This document shows positions 56,401 to 64,000 of a stretch of DNA of 64,000 nucleotides, one piece after another. Source of the stretch: Oxytricha trifallax (Eukaryota > Ciliophora > Spirotrichea > Sporadotrichida > Oxytrichidae); assembly GCA_000711775.1 (NCBI GenBank), contig ARYC01017065.1, positions 62,001 through 126,000 of the forward strand, given 5' to 3'. Within the stretch, counting starts at the first letter, position 1; each line of letters begins with the position of its first letter. Position numbers and translations under genes: made by a program. Under the pieces are notes generated by a model. That model was not told the DNA's origin. It saw only the letters and a program-made list of their open reading frames with translations, and searched no databases.

Positions 56401-57712
56401 GTTGCTAAAAGCAAATAAATTATGAAAAATACTATAATTATTGAAAAGAGTTTAATGTTAATTTATTAAAAAATTTTCATATTTTTACATATTCTCGTTG
56501 TATCTGGTCTTGTAGTAGTCTTTGTATGAGACCTAAAATGAATGAATATTAAAAAACAAAATCTTACTTGAGTGCAATTATATCATTATTTTTACTGAGA
56601 TCATTGATGAATTCCAGCACATTATAAAAAATAAAATTATATTGTATTTGAAGCAAACATCAATGTTCAAGAGTACTCCAGTCTCCTTCATGAATAGTAA
56701 ATAAAAAAACTTAAAAATAAATGACTCTTACTGCCGATGGTCTCAAATCTCAGGCATTTTAAGTTCAATAAACATAAATAAATTACTTTTTACTTGACTC
56801 CATCATGTTCAGTCTCAAAATTTATTCATTCAAAATTGGTTTAAAATTCCTTGACAGTCCTGAGGATCAAAGTTCGCACTTATAATTTAATTTGGAGCAA
56901 TAAATTCATATTATAAAATTCTAAAGAGACATAATAAAAGGCTGATAAGGGTCAGAGACATTCTCATTCAATGCAATATATACATATGTCTTATGTATCA
57001 TATTATAACACAATAAAATGTATATATTTTAATCATATTGGTAATGTTTTTTTTAATTCTCAAATAAGATTATTTATCCAATCTTTTTTAATAATAAACC
57101 TATTATCGACCTTGTAGGTTCGTTGATTGTTATATAAATGGAAGTATCTTGGCGCACAACTTTGAAGCAAACAACTCATTTCATTCATAATATTTGTTAA
57201 TTTAAGTATGTAAGATCTTGAGAAAGTTCATGTGGTCCTTGTCTGTTGGTTCCATGAGTTGGACCCACTCAATAGTGATAGCATACTTGAATAGAATTTA
57301 CTAAGTCTCTTGCTTGGGAATAAAGTTAAACTCTATAATATTTCACTTGGACTTTCTTCAAACTGTAGATGCAACTTCCCCATTCAATGAAGAAGTCCAA
57401 ACTCTCCTTGATCTTGTCCTTGACAGTCCTATTTAGTAAACTTAAAATTATTAATTAAATATATATCTTTGTAGTAAATATAACACTACAATCTTAATCC
57501 CAGTTGTTTTTCAAGATTATATGAGTTCGCACTTTTCTTGAGTTGTCTGGGACTTCCGGTTCAAATTTGCAAGTGTACTTGTTGACTCCTTGGATGGATG
57601 GTGAATCAAACTCGAGTGAGAAGTAGTTGGAGAACAACTTGAGCTCTTGTCCTTGGGACTTTGGGCCTCTCACTGGTCTCTTGGGAAAGATTGGTGTCAA
57701 AGCGGATTCCAT
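53475..57712 (-). CDS. Piwi/Argonaute-family protein, scrambled germline gene
   Basis: Small-RNA-binding protein of the Piwi clade. Motifs in protein order: FPKRPVRGPKSQGQELKL (N-terminus), YAITIEWVQLMEPTD, HKIKVWPGFDARLIMKETGV, LLNIDVCFKVVRQDTVLEFI, GTTVVTKYN and VDRVEFSMSPETTFDKSG (PAZ), YKDYYKTRYNENVSDPYQP, LLINKDRKTGNEIALIPELC, TGLTDSMRADFRLMKDLAEI (MID). The PIWI domain has MICGMDVFHS and IFYRDGVGEGQ with two catalytic Asp, then GLSSPVRYSVIFD, where the usual His is Arg. It ends AIRYAHRLAALIGERG and EPTLYYI, TGA at 53,475. Coding segments are spread over two blocks and must be joined out of genomic order through shared pointers (see individual segments); all are on the same strand. The start at 57,712 could be extended upstream. 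In these ciliates Piwi binds small RNAs that mark DNA for retention or elimination. Confidence 0.95.
53613..53632. other. IES, 20 bp, between two non-consecutive Piwi segments
   Basis: Flanked by CCTTGATTGA (53,603) and ATTGTAGTAG (53,633), which are different pointers; each has its partner at 55,743-55,771. Therefore the two flanking coding segments are not neighbours in the protein. Confidence 0.92.
53731..53761. other. IES, 31 bp, pointer AAAGA (Piwi)
   Basis: AAAGA occurs at 53,731 and 53,762. Removal joins VSTAAKQGL to SSPVRYSVIFD in frame. Confidence 0.9.
54250..54265. other. IES, 16 bp, pointer AATTATTTATT (Piwi)
   Basis: The 11-bp repeat occurs at 54,250 and 54,266, so only five bases are unique. 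Removal joins DALPFMENKQFY to MICGMDVFHS in frame. Confidence 0.8.
54418..54434. other. IES, 17 bp, pointer AAAC (Piwi)
   Basis: AAAC occurs at 54,418 and 54,435. Removal joins DDIKRLF to PVPSQVVLCNTIS in frame. Confidence 0.88.
55088..55324 (-). other. Piwi coding segment: PAZ region (CEQKNLDSQEEIA to DKSGTQ)
   Basis: Upper pointer CTGAGATC (55,317) pairs with 56,595; lower pointer TCTTACTTGAGT (55,088) pairs with 56,562. Inside are a probable intron (55,208-55,238, GTAAGA..ATAG), a small shift of 7 bp between two ACAAT copies that gives VVTKYNIFPKVDRVEF (an alternative junction at ACA gives VVTINNIFPKV), and a 28-bp IES (55,127-55,154, pointer GCT) joining FSMS to PETTF. Confidence 0.85.
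55127..55154. other. IES, 28 bp, pointer GCT (Piwi)
   Basis: GCT occurs at 55,127 and 55,155. Removal gives VEFSMSPETTFDKSG, the usual end of PAZ. Confidence 0.88.
55339..55353 (-). other. Piwi micro-segment, 15 bp, between pointers CAGCAC and GTATCTTG
   Basis: Minus strand CAAGATACAGTGCTG. GTATCTTG pairs with 57,144-57,151 and CAGCAC with 56,615-56,620. It supplies the DTVL joint in VVRQDTVLEFINDL. Only one base is not part of a pointer. Confidence 0.82.
55382..55526 (-). other. Piwi coding segment: FFNSLMRGLYF to DARLIM
   Basis: Upper pointer AAGATCTTGA (55,517) pairs with 57,212; lower pointer TTCATGA (55,382) pairs with 56,687. Confidence 0.9.
55544..55572 (-). other. Piwi segment, 29 bp: KKVQEVPKQE
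   Basis: Pointers TCTTGCTTGGGAA (partner 57,308-57,320) and CTTGGACTTTCTT (partner 57,346-57,358) make up 26 of its 29 bases. Confidence 0.93.
55743..55771 (-). other. Piwi segment, 29 bp: YYNVSGSIKE
   Basis: Pointers CCTTGATTGA (partner 53,603) and ATTGTAGTAG (partner 53,633). It fills the gap in the C-terminal PIWI sequence TYYN-VSGSIKE-PSAIRYAHR. Confidence 0.96.
55847..55878 (-). other. Piwi segment, 32 bp: FKYKAGNMVMG
   Basis: Pointers CCATCACCAT (partner 54,817) and TTGTACTTGAAA (partner 54,857). Joins NPQALKGFKYK to AKGSGERNTFDIE. Confidence 0.96.
56049..56075 (-). other. Piwi segment, 27 bp: EIFNTNPKC
   Basis: Pointers GCACTTAG (partner near 54,927) and AATATCTC (partner near 54,954). 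Joins VSECKNLLE to LEKQKLWHLKF. Confidence 0.93.
56089..56179 (-). other. Piwi segment, 91 bp: QPLLINKDRKTGNEIALIPE to GLTDS
   Basis: Pointers GAATCTGTGAG (partner 55,052) and AGGCTGAT (partner 56,939). Confidence 0.95.
56491..56573 (-). other. Piwi segment, 83 bp: VSYKDYYKTRYNEN, contains an intron
   Basis: Pointers ATTCTC (partner 56,960) and TCTTACTTGAGT (partner 55,088). The intron 56,533-56,567 begins inside the upper pointer: the repeat holds the exon end (ACTCAA) and the splice donor GTAAGA. Confidence 0.92.
56595..56620 (-). other. Piwi segment, 26 bp: VLEFINDLR
   Basis: Pointers CTGAGATC (partner 55,317) and CAGCAC (partner 55,339). Confidence 0.88.
56647..56693 (-). other. Piwi segment, 47 bp: MKETGVLLNIDVCFK
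   Basis: Pointers TTTGAAGCAAAC (partner 57,161) and TTCATGA (partner 55,382). Confidence 0.93.
56720..56765 (-). other. Candidate Piwi segment or remnant: CLRFETIGSK
   Basis: Minus strand reads TGCCTGAGATTTGAGACC and onward in a base composition like the other segments. It could join HGEREK to KQFTTTMEQV at the gap near 54,651-54,682 through short A-rich pointers (AAA and AAG), in frame. Direct joining at that gap is also possible, so this is uncertain. Confidence 0.35.
56848..56881 (-). other. Piwi segment, 34 bp: KVRTLILRTVKD, out of block order
   Basis: Pointers TCCTTGACAGTCCT (partner 57,417) and AGTTCGCACTT (partner 57,524). In the protein it lies second, but physically it sits among mid-protein segments. 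Confidence 0.94.
56939..56965 (-). other. Piwi segment, 27 bp: ENVSDPYQP, out of block order
   Basis: Pointers AGGCTGAT (partner 56,172) and ATTCTC (partner 56,491). Joins TRYNEN to LLINKDRK. Confidence 0.9.
57144..57172 (-). other. Piwi segment, 29 bp: VCFKVVRQDT
   Basis: Pointers GTATCTTG (partner 55,346) and TTTGAAGCAAAC (partner 56,647). Confidence 0.92.
57212..57320 (-). other. Piwi segment, 109 bp: QETQQILFKYAITIEWVQLM to MNFLKI
   Basis: Pointers AAGATCTTGA (partner 55,517) and TCTTGCTTGGGAA (partner 55,544). Confidence 0.94.
57346..57430 (-). other. Piwi segment, 85 bp: RTVKDKIKESLDFFIEWGSC to SLKKVQ
   Basis: Pointers CTTGGACTTTCTT (partner 55,560) and TCCTTGACAGTCCT (partner 56,848). 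Confidence 0.94.
57524..57712 (-). other. Piwi N-terminal segment
   Basis: Reads MESALTPIFPKRPVRGP, SNYFSLEFDSPS and YTCKFEPEVPDNSRKVRT, ending at pointer AGTTCGCACTT (partner 56,871). The frame continues upstream of the Met, so a longer N-terminus is possible. Confidence 0.9.
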
Positions 57713-57867
57713 TCTTGAATGCTTTTCTGTTCTTGTTAAAGATATATAAAGTTAGTTAGGTTTAAAATTAATTATAAGTGAGGAAAAGCCGATCGCTTTT
57801 ATAGGAAAATGCTCAATTTAATTAGCCAATCAAATGGAAACTCTCTTTACAACAATTCAAATTATAC

Positions 57868-58306
57868 TCATAGGAAATAATTTAAAAATAAGGTTTAAAC
57901 TTAAATTTTAACGAGGAATCGTAAATAATTGTTATTAGTTCTGGGAAATTAACTTTAATAAAACTGAAAAAGTTCTTCCGGTATTTCAGCATCTTCTTTT
58001 ATTTCTCCATTTTCATCTACTAAATTATTCAACAAGGCGCTTGGAATGTCATAATTGAAAGTCTCCTTTGTTTTTCTGTTGTTGAATTTATAAAATTATA
58101 AATAAAACTGTTTAATTGTTAAATTTTGTATTATTAATTAAAATTTCATAGAAAATCAAAATATTATTGAAAGAAGCTGTTTTATTTTGAAGTACTGTAT
58201 TGGAAAGAGGAACCTGATAGTTGATCGAACTATTTTTAAATTCATATTAAGTCTGCTGTGCTACTGGCGAGAAAGGAAAGTTTTATATATTATTTGTTTC
58301 ACTCAT
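57868..58306 (-). CDS. Small protein, 117 aa, unknown
   Basis: Start at 58,306 (MSETNNIQNFPFSPVAQQTQ), TGA at 57,868. An 85-bp IES (58,082-58,166, pointer TTGAA) is removed to join KTASFN to NRKTKETFNYDIPSALLNNL; 354 nt remain, in frame. The C-terminal part is acidic (DENGEIKEDAEIPEELFQFY). It starts only 24 bp after the TGA of the upstream membrane-protein gene and ends about 155 bp before the Piwi N-terminus. No family recognised. Confidence 0.75.
58082..58166. other. IES, 85 bp, pointer TTGAA
   Basis: TTGAA occurs at 58,082 and 58,167; removal keeps the frame of the 117-aa gene. Confidence 0.85.
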
Positions 58307-58329
58307 TTTACTTTTGAATTCAAATATTA

Positions 58330-60285
58330 TCAATTATCAACAAACATATTGCTTTTGTGATTTTGGAAATATAAGAAGACTCTTTTGAAATACATTACTA
58401 AGATTAAAAACTTGATAATTTTTAAAATGCAAATCCCATATAGATTAAATACTGGGTTTTTGTTATGAAATTAATAGGTGATTCTATCATCTTTGCTATT
58501 ATCTTCTCTTTGGTGAGGACTTTTACACAATCTATTGATAGCTTCTATCGATAGTGTTTACATGACTGACCTATCTCCTTCCCTTATTCCAATAATCATC
58601 ATATTTGCTATTAAATTAAACTTATTTCTCTGAATCATCCTAGAGTCCAAAGTTTTAGCTTGAGCTGTCCAAGCCACTTTATGTGCTCTCCTTATTATTA
58701 GGTTTTCTATTACTTTTTCTTGAACAAAACTTGGAAATTTTGTCATAGAAACCACAACACTAAATTCTTCTCTTCGCTTTCTTAAAGCTATTCTTTTCAT
58801 AAGATTTGTCTACAGAGAGCACTACCTTTGACTTTAGTAACTTCTCACCTGTACTTTTATCATAAATACTTTACGTTGAAGAATTCAAGCACAGCTTTTT
58901 ATTGTAGAAATTGTGAAGTTAATGCGAAAGCAGATAAGATACTGGAATTATAAATATGCAGGCTATGAGTAAGTTTACAATACACAGGAAATTGTAAATT
59001 ATTATACTTGCGTGGAGTTAATGATGGTCTTGTTGCTCACTGTTGCTAAAATTGTATAAAGAAATAAATAATAAATCAATCAATTAATAATCAAGTTTAT
59101 TTTAGAGACTTTGATTGTCAATAAGCTCATATTCAGAGTCTTCGTTGAATAAATCTCTTAAGCTTTTCTTAGGTTCAAGTCCAATATTAGTATAATGTTA
59201 GAATCAAAAACAATCAAATAGAATAAGATAAAATAGTAAAATGATTACAAAAAATCATTAAAATAGGATATTTACAAATACTATGCTTAAAGCTGATTAT
59301 TAAGATCGAGACCGGCTGTTTATTTTGTGTATTAGTATTATTGTTAAATTTAATTTATTCACATTCGAATAGCATTAAGCTGAAATCAAAGCTTCTTTCA
59401 TATCTGTTTTTCTATCAATTTCAATTAATTATACAAATAAATGGTTATGCTTTATATTAAGTATTATATAAAAGCCTGTTATTTAAAATTATCAATTCTC
59501 TTAAATACTCTTATTAATAGAATCTTAATTGGTATTTTTTGCTTCTAGTCTATTTTTTATTATAATTTTGAAGTCATTAACTCTGTAGATTTGATGATTT
59601 AATTTATTCTTGTCTATCGCAACTATTAGAAGCATGGCTATTAATAAAGTTAAAGCTAATATAATCTCGCAAAATATCCATGATAAATCAAAATCTTAAC
59701 TTATTGCAAGATTATTAAAATTTATTATAAATCAAAATTATAAAACAAATTTCGCATAAAATCCTTATATATTAAAAATAAAAACAAATTATTTTTGTAT
59801 TTAATGTTGGTATTTAATCTCTACCGATACCTAAGGCATTCATCATACAAGATAATGAGCCTAAAGATGTGGAAGTTTTCCAATTTCCTTTAAGAGTCTC
59901 AATCTTTGCTTTTCTGCTTAAAAATATGGGAGGTAAGCATTTCATTATAAATTAAAGGAATTTTTAAATATTTCATTGCTACTATATATAAAATACTGTA
60001 TAACTGAGGCAATACAGACCATAAAATGCAAACAAAATTTCTGATATATTTCCAGTAGTGAAGTAACGAAATTCATAATATGCATAGTATGCAACTCTCA
60101 ATAATACATCAACTACAATCAAAATGCTGCACATTATATTTATTATTTGAGGGTAGTTAGGTTTATCAAATTCGTACTATTTGCTCAATAAATAAATATA
60201 AATAAAGTAAATTTAATATCATTAAATTGCTCAATTCAAGATATATTTCATCAATTTTCTTTTTTGTTTCTGTGTTTATTTGCAT
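58330..60285 (-). CDS. Multi-pass membrane protein, copy 1, cut by unresolved IESs/introns
   Basis: A probable start at 60,285 (MQINTETKKKIDEIYLELSN) is followed by EFDKPNYPQIINIMCSILIV and ISEILFAFYGLYCLSYTVFY (60,180-60,000). Then come SRKAKIETLKGNWKTSTSLG (59,945-59,815), SWIFCEIILALTLLIAMLLI (59,700-59,570), GLEPKKSLRDLFNEDSEYEL (59,195-59,105), ATVSNKTIINSTQV (near 59,020), LLIACIFIIPVSYLL (near 58,960) and a basic cytoplasmic-like tail (RRAHKVAWTAQAKTLDSRM) ending at TGA 58,330. Segments are in collinear order but frames change between them, as expected for IESs or introns I did not delimit. At least four hydrophobic segments. The paralogue at 60.9-62.1 kb has the same order of motifs. 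No family recognised. Confidence 0.6.
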
Positions 60286-60859
60286 TTATTTTCATAAATA
60301 ATAATGATTTTTATTTAATATTCTTAAACTAAAAATATTAAATAAATTCTCTGTCATTAATTTTTAAGTTTATTATATAATATTTTATAATAACAAATAG
60401 AATATATGTTATGGAATTTCTTAATTAATAAGTTTTTTCATTAATGTAATTTTATAATATTTTAAAGTGGAGAAAATTTTTTTAAAATTTAATTAATTAT
60501 TTATTAAATATTTGATATTTGTCAATTTTTCAATGCTATTCAAAATCTAATTTTTCATGCTTAATTATTAAAAATAAAATATTTCATTTAAATATTAACA
60601 GTTAAATCAATTTTTTTCTTCTTCAATTGAATTTATGCTCACACAATTCGATAATAAACTGCTCGTCTAAAATAAAATTCGATAAATTATATAAATTTTA
60701 TATTAATTTATTATACTAAGACTTGCATTAATTTGATTATTTGATATTCTCTTTTGCAACATTATTTGAAATTATCCCCTGTTTCTATCTATTATTTTGC
60801 GCTTTCTTCTTAATTTTACTTAATTTTAAGAGTTTTTGTTAAGTTTAAATTTAATGATT

Positions 60860-62115
60860 AAATTTATTTGTATCTGTCACTATCATCAAGCCAAATGTTA
60901 CGATTAAAATCCATCCCAAAAAAATCTCAATCATGATCCAACTGTATAGAAAGTAGTAATCCAATGATTTCATATTAAATATAGTACATTTTATTATTAT
61001 TATTAATTTAATAATAATAATGATGCATCAGTACCACTGTATCCCTCATTATTAAGAAGAAAGATAATCACTGCAAATTACGCTAACAATTTCCATCTAC
61101 TAGTTAGTAATGAAATCTTCCCTATACTATCAAGTAAATATATAAATGGATATAATAGCATGATTAAGTTCATTAATAATTATAAAATATTAATTTGAGT
61201 AAATGCACATATCTTATGCAGTAAAGAGAGAACAGTACCATTACTATTTGAATTACATTATCCAAGTCTGTATATGTCTTATTCTATTAGATGTAGTAAA
61301 TTATTCGAAGTATCTTGTTTTTACAATTACACATAAATTTTTTTCATTAAAATATATGGCAAGTACTATAAACATTTAACTGTTTTTTTAATTAAAAATA
61401 GTGATGGTAAGCAAGCAAGTTAATTGATTTAATGTTATAGATAGAGTTGGCTTATCTCTCATATAAATGGATGTCAATGTTACATTAATTAAACTTTAAT
61501 TTAATTAGAAAATAAATTTGTTACTTCGAGAATATGAAGCTATTGTGAATTCTTAAACTGTTCAAAATTACTCAATTTCATTAAATTATCATTATTATTT
61601 TAAGAATTTTTCATTAAAAATGTTTATTAATAAGCTCTTAATAGCATGTTATATAAACTAATTAACATTTATGATTGAAATTTTAGTTTTTTATAAATAA
61701 TTGCAGTTGCTGATTAATATTAATTTGGCTTTGTAAATTACAGTATCTTTAATAGTTATTTTGATTAATTTATAATATCACTGGAATATTGCAAAAAATT
61801 ATAAAAGATATAATTAATTTTAATTTATAATCCATTAATTTATTAAAAATTTTCTTAAAATAAAAAATGTTTAATTGTAAAATGAAAAGCAAATTACATT
61901 AACATATAATATAAAAACTTTAAGGCTAATGTTTTTAAATAGATTTAAAAGTAATTTAATTTAATTTTCATACTATATTCTAATCACTATATATAAAAAA
62001 GCTGTAATGTTATGATTCCATAGCGAATTTGGAGATAAAGAGCGCACACATCAAAAACATATTTATAAACCAAATAAAGTAAAAACTCAAGGTTAAAATG
62101 TAGAGAGTATAGTGT
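60860..62115 (-). CDS. Multi-pass membrane protein, copy 2 (partial), paralogue of copy 1
   Basis: Collinear with copy 1: TLYILTLSFYFIWFINMFLM (about 62,100-61,990), DLDNVIQIVMVLFSLYCIRY (61,290-61,205), GKISLLTSRWKLLAQFAVII (61,130-61,025) and SWIMIEIFLGWILIVTFGLM followed by IVTDTNKFNHQ (60,973-60,870). Compare copy 1 SWIFCEIILALTLLIA..IDKNKLNHQ. The regions between are AT-rich and presumed IES; the 5' and 3' ends were not found. Tandem duplication on the same strand is inferred. Confidence 0.55.
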
Positions 62116-62690
62116 TCTTTGGTGTCTACTGGGAAGTTTTTAATTAAATATTATAAATTTAATTCATGAAAATATAAAAATAATTATTTATTAAGTCACT
62201 TGCGATAACAATAAATTGTTACATCCATAAACTGTTAATTAATTATTGAAGAAATATTGAGATCACTTTGTTTTTTAACTTTACTGATCTTAATTTAAAA
62301 ATATTAAATTTTTTCAATTTATTATAACACCTCAAATTAAATATTAATATTAATACAAGTTTCTATAAATTTAAGATTTTAAAATTTATTTATTAATATT
62401 TGAAACTTATAAAGAATAAAACAATTCTTAACTAATTAAATAATTAAGTTTGCATATCAATTAAAAACATATAAAATTGTTAATCTTAATAAAGCCACTT
62501 TTTGCTTCTTGTTTTTCAATCTCATAAATTAGTAATTCCAATATGCAATAATCATCAATTGCACAAGTACTATAATAATATTAGTTATTAATCTCCCTGC
62601 TTAAGTTTATAATTTTTAAAATTAATATTCCTTTGATAAATATTAATTATTTGAATAATGCAATTAATTTCATTAATAGTTAGATTGATA
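62115..62690. other. AT-rich stretch with no recognised gene
   Basis: No coding island stands out on either strand; likely intergenic or eliminated DNA. Confidence 0.4.
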
Positions 62691-62699
62691 GTTAATAAC

Positions 62700-63170
62700 A
62701 AGAGTTATTAAAATTTCAAAATAAAAATACCATGAGTAATTAATTGCAAAACTCGTAATTCGTGACTATACTTGATTATAGCTTCAATTTGCTTCTTTCC
62801 ACTATCTTCTTCTCGTTTAGATTTTATGAATGCTTCCCTTTACTCTCCCCTCGAACTTCTCTTCGTTCACAAATACTCCAGTGCTCCTTGGTCTACCCCA
62901 CCTTCCTTCAAGCAAGCTCTTTACAGTCTCCTTATACTTTCATAGAGATTAGGTTTAGTAACTCTCTCTCACTTGAACTTTGAATGAAAATGTTTTTATC
63001 AACATCTATTAAGTTCTCATCTGAACCACTGAAACATCCCTCTTCATTTGCCTGTTATTGTTCTAGTTCCATCCTGAAACCATTCGAAGATTATCATTCC
63101 ATTTCTTTGTGATCTTCTTTAAGTCCTCTTCTTCTAAATTGTATAATTTCATTGCTATACTATACAATTA
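62700..63170 (-). CDS. Partial charged protein, unknown
   Basis: Starts MKLYNLEEEDLKKITKKWND near 63,152, continues MELEQQQANEEGCFSGSDEN and SSSERELLNLISMKVQGDCK, and ends in an island reading AFIKSKREEDSGKKQIEAII near 62,800. An 11-bp direct-repeat interval (ATGG copies) between NLRM and ELEQQQ restores the frame. A second frame change near 62,930 is unresolved; the alternative frame there (SLLEGRWGRPRSTGVFVNEE) is also open. Probably one gene with short IESs. No family recognised. Confidence 0.5.
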
Positions 63171-63261
63171 TGGTAATATACATATAATAAATAAAACCCC
63201 AAGAGTATTTTTTTGAATTAAGTTGAATTTGAATTTTAAATAAATATAGTATTTTAATTAT

Positions 63262-63358
63262 TAAAAAAGTTGGTTGCTTTATGTAAAATTAAATAAATAA
63301 TAATATATATATATATATAGGGGGGTCTTCACAAATCAAAAAGCAACCAACTTTTAAA
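63262..63358. repeat. Short inverted repeat (hairpin) before the GC-rich ORF
   Basis: AAAAGTTGGTTGCTTTAT near 63,265 pairs with AAAAGCAACCAACTTTT near 63,340; a TA repeat followed by GGGGGG lies in the loop. It could be the terminal structure of an insertion, or unrelated to the ORF that follows. Confidence 0.65.
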
Positions 63359-63431
63359 GCCAATCTGATTAAATTTTATTCTCATATATATACCCTTAAT
63401 AATTATTATCAATATCGCTGCCACATTAAAA

Positions 63432-64000
63432 GATGCTGAGCCCAGATAACCAAGTCTCCCAAAGGATCATACCCTTCCTGTCCTCCCCATCGGTGGAGCT
63501 CGAGCCCCACCTGCTGCCGCCCACCCTCCGGGCCCAAATAGAGCCATCACCATTGCCAGAGGTGGCCATCTTCGAGACCAGGCTCGATGCCTGCTGGACA
63601 GCATGTCGACCTTCAAGAGATCCCCCAGAGAGATTCAAGACATTGCTGCCACCATCTTTGGCCAAGCTGTAATCACCAACTACTAGGAGATGGTGGACAG
63701 TGCTATTCAACTAAGACTCTCGGTGCGCAAGCTCACCTTCCATAGAGCTGCCACATATCGAAAAGAGATGGCAAACGACGAGACGAGGGAGGAGACCTTG
63801 AGAATAAAGGGAGCAGTACCTAATAGTGAAGACGCGACCGAGGTCGGAGGTGGGGGCCTCCCAGACGACTTATTGGATAGAACCCCAAGCTCTATTGCGA
63901 AACTTCAAAGACGAGACATTGCCACTCTCAACAAACCAAATGGAGCGGACGCCCTCAGAGGGAAAAGGCCAAGAATGTGCAGATTCTTAGACTTATACTT
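63432..64000 (+). CDS. GC-rich ORF running off the window; possible transposon protein
   Basis: One frame is open (with TAG as Gln) from about 63,426 to the window end, about 190 codons, without TGA. It reads a Pro/Ala-rich N-part (GGARAPPAAAHPPGPNRAIT), then STFKRSPREIQDIAATIFGQ, VRKLTFHRAATYRKEMANDE and IAKLQRRDIATLNKPNGADA. Composition is near 50% GC against about 25% around it, like the GC-rich repeats at 1-420 and 51.8-52.4 kb. No reverse transcriptase, transposase or host domain is visible in this piece. It may be the first ORF of a LINE-like or other mobile element; a host gene is less likely. The 3' end is outside the window. Confidence 0.5.

Noticed and set aside
1-64000. tRNA, rRNA and other structured RNA genes.
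   Set aside because: I looked for cloverleaf-like GC-richer stretches and rRNA signatures and saw none; the GC-rich islands are the repeats, the coding genes and the right-end ORF. A covariance-model search would be decisive.

Overview
The window reads as germline (micronuclear) DNA of a spirotrich ciliate of the Oxytricha/Stylonychia kind. Open reading makes sense only if TAA and TAG are Gln and TGA is the sole stop. Genes are cut by short AT-rich internal eliminated segments (IESs), each flanked by a short direct repeat (pointer); taking out the IES plus one pointer copy repeatedly restores both the reading frame and the family motif. Real introns are also present (GT..AG, 31-117 nt). A 4.13-kb TBE-type transposon with C4A4-like ends interrupts one gene. 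Because of the code, standard-code ORFs are mostly fragments, and coordinates below are germline spans that include eliminated DNA.

Layout. 1-420: GC-rich dispersed repeat. 0.43-9.2 kb and about 11-20.4 kb: very AT-rich DNA with coding islands of two paralogous large membrane proteins. 20.1-20.9 kb: cluster of GGGGCAGGAAACTTCCCC-like motifs. 21.0-22.5 kb: alpha-galactosidase (-). 22.9-25.5 kb: coiled-coil protein (+). 25.7-26.3 kb: chagasin-like protease inhibitor (-). 26.4-28.5 kb: SDR oxidoreductase (+). 28.6-33.0 kb: two patatin-like phospholipases (-). 33.2-33.8 kb: small coiled-coil protein (+). 33.9-34.7 kb: unknown, 5' end missing (-). 34.9-37.5 kb: leucine-rich-repeat protein (-). 37.9-42.4 kb: two copines (-). 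42.4-42.9 kb: small coiled-coil gene (+). 43.0-50.5 kb: large unknown gene carrying the TBE (+). 50.55-51.5 kb: membrane protein (+). 51.7-53.2 kb: Vti1-like Qb-SNARE (+), with a second copy of the GC-rich repeat inside its first IES. 53.5-57.7 kb: Piwi gene (-), heavily scrambled. 57.9-58.3 kb: small gene (-). 58.3-62.1 kb: two paralogous multi-pass membrane proteins (-). 62.7-63.2 kb: partial gene (-). 63.4-64.0 kb: GC-rich ORF running off the window.

The most striking locus is the Piwi gene. Its coding segments lie in two interleaved blocks (53.5-55.6 and 55.7-57.7 kb) in a largely odd/even pattern, with matching 5-14 bp pointers that I could follow through the N, PAZ, MID and PIWI regions. 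Piwi proteins guide genome rearrangement in these ciliates, so this gene would itself need descrambling before it can be expressed. The neighbouring genes have no evident pathway link; each is probably a separate or few-gene nanochromosome in the somatic nucleus.
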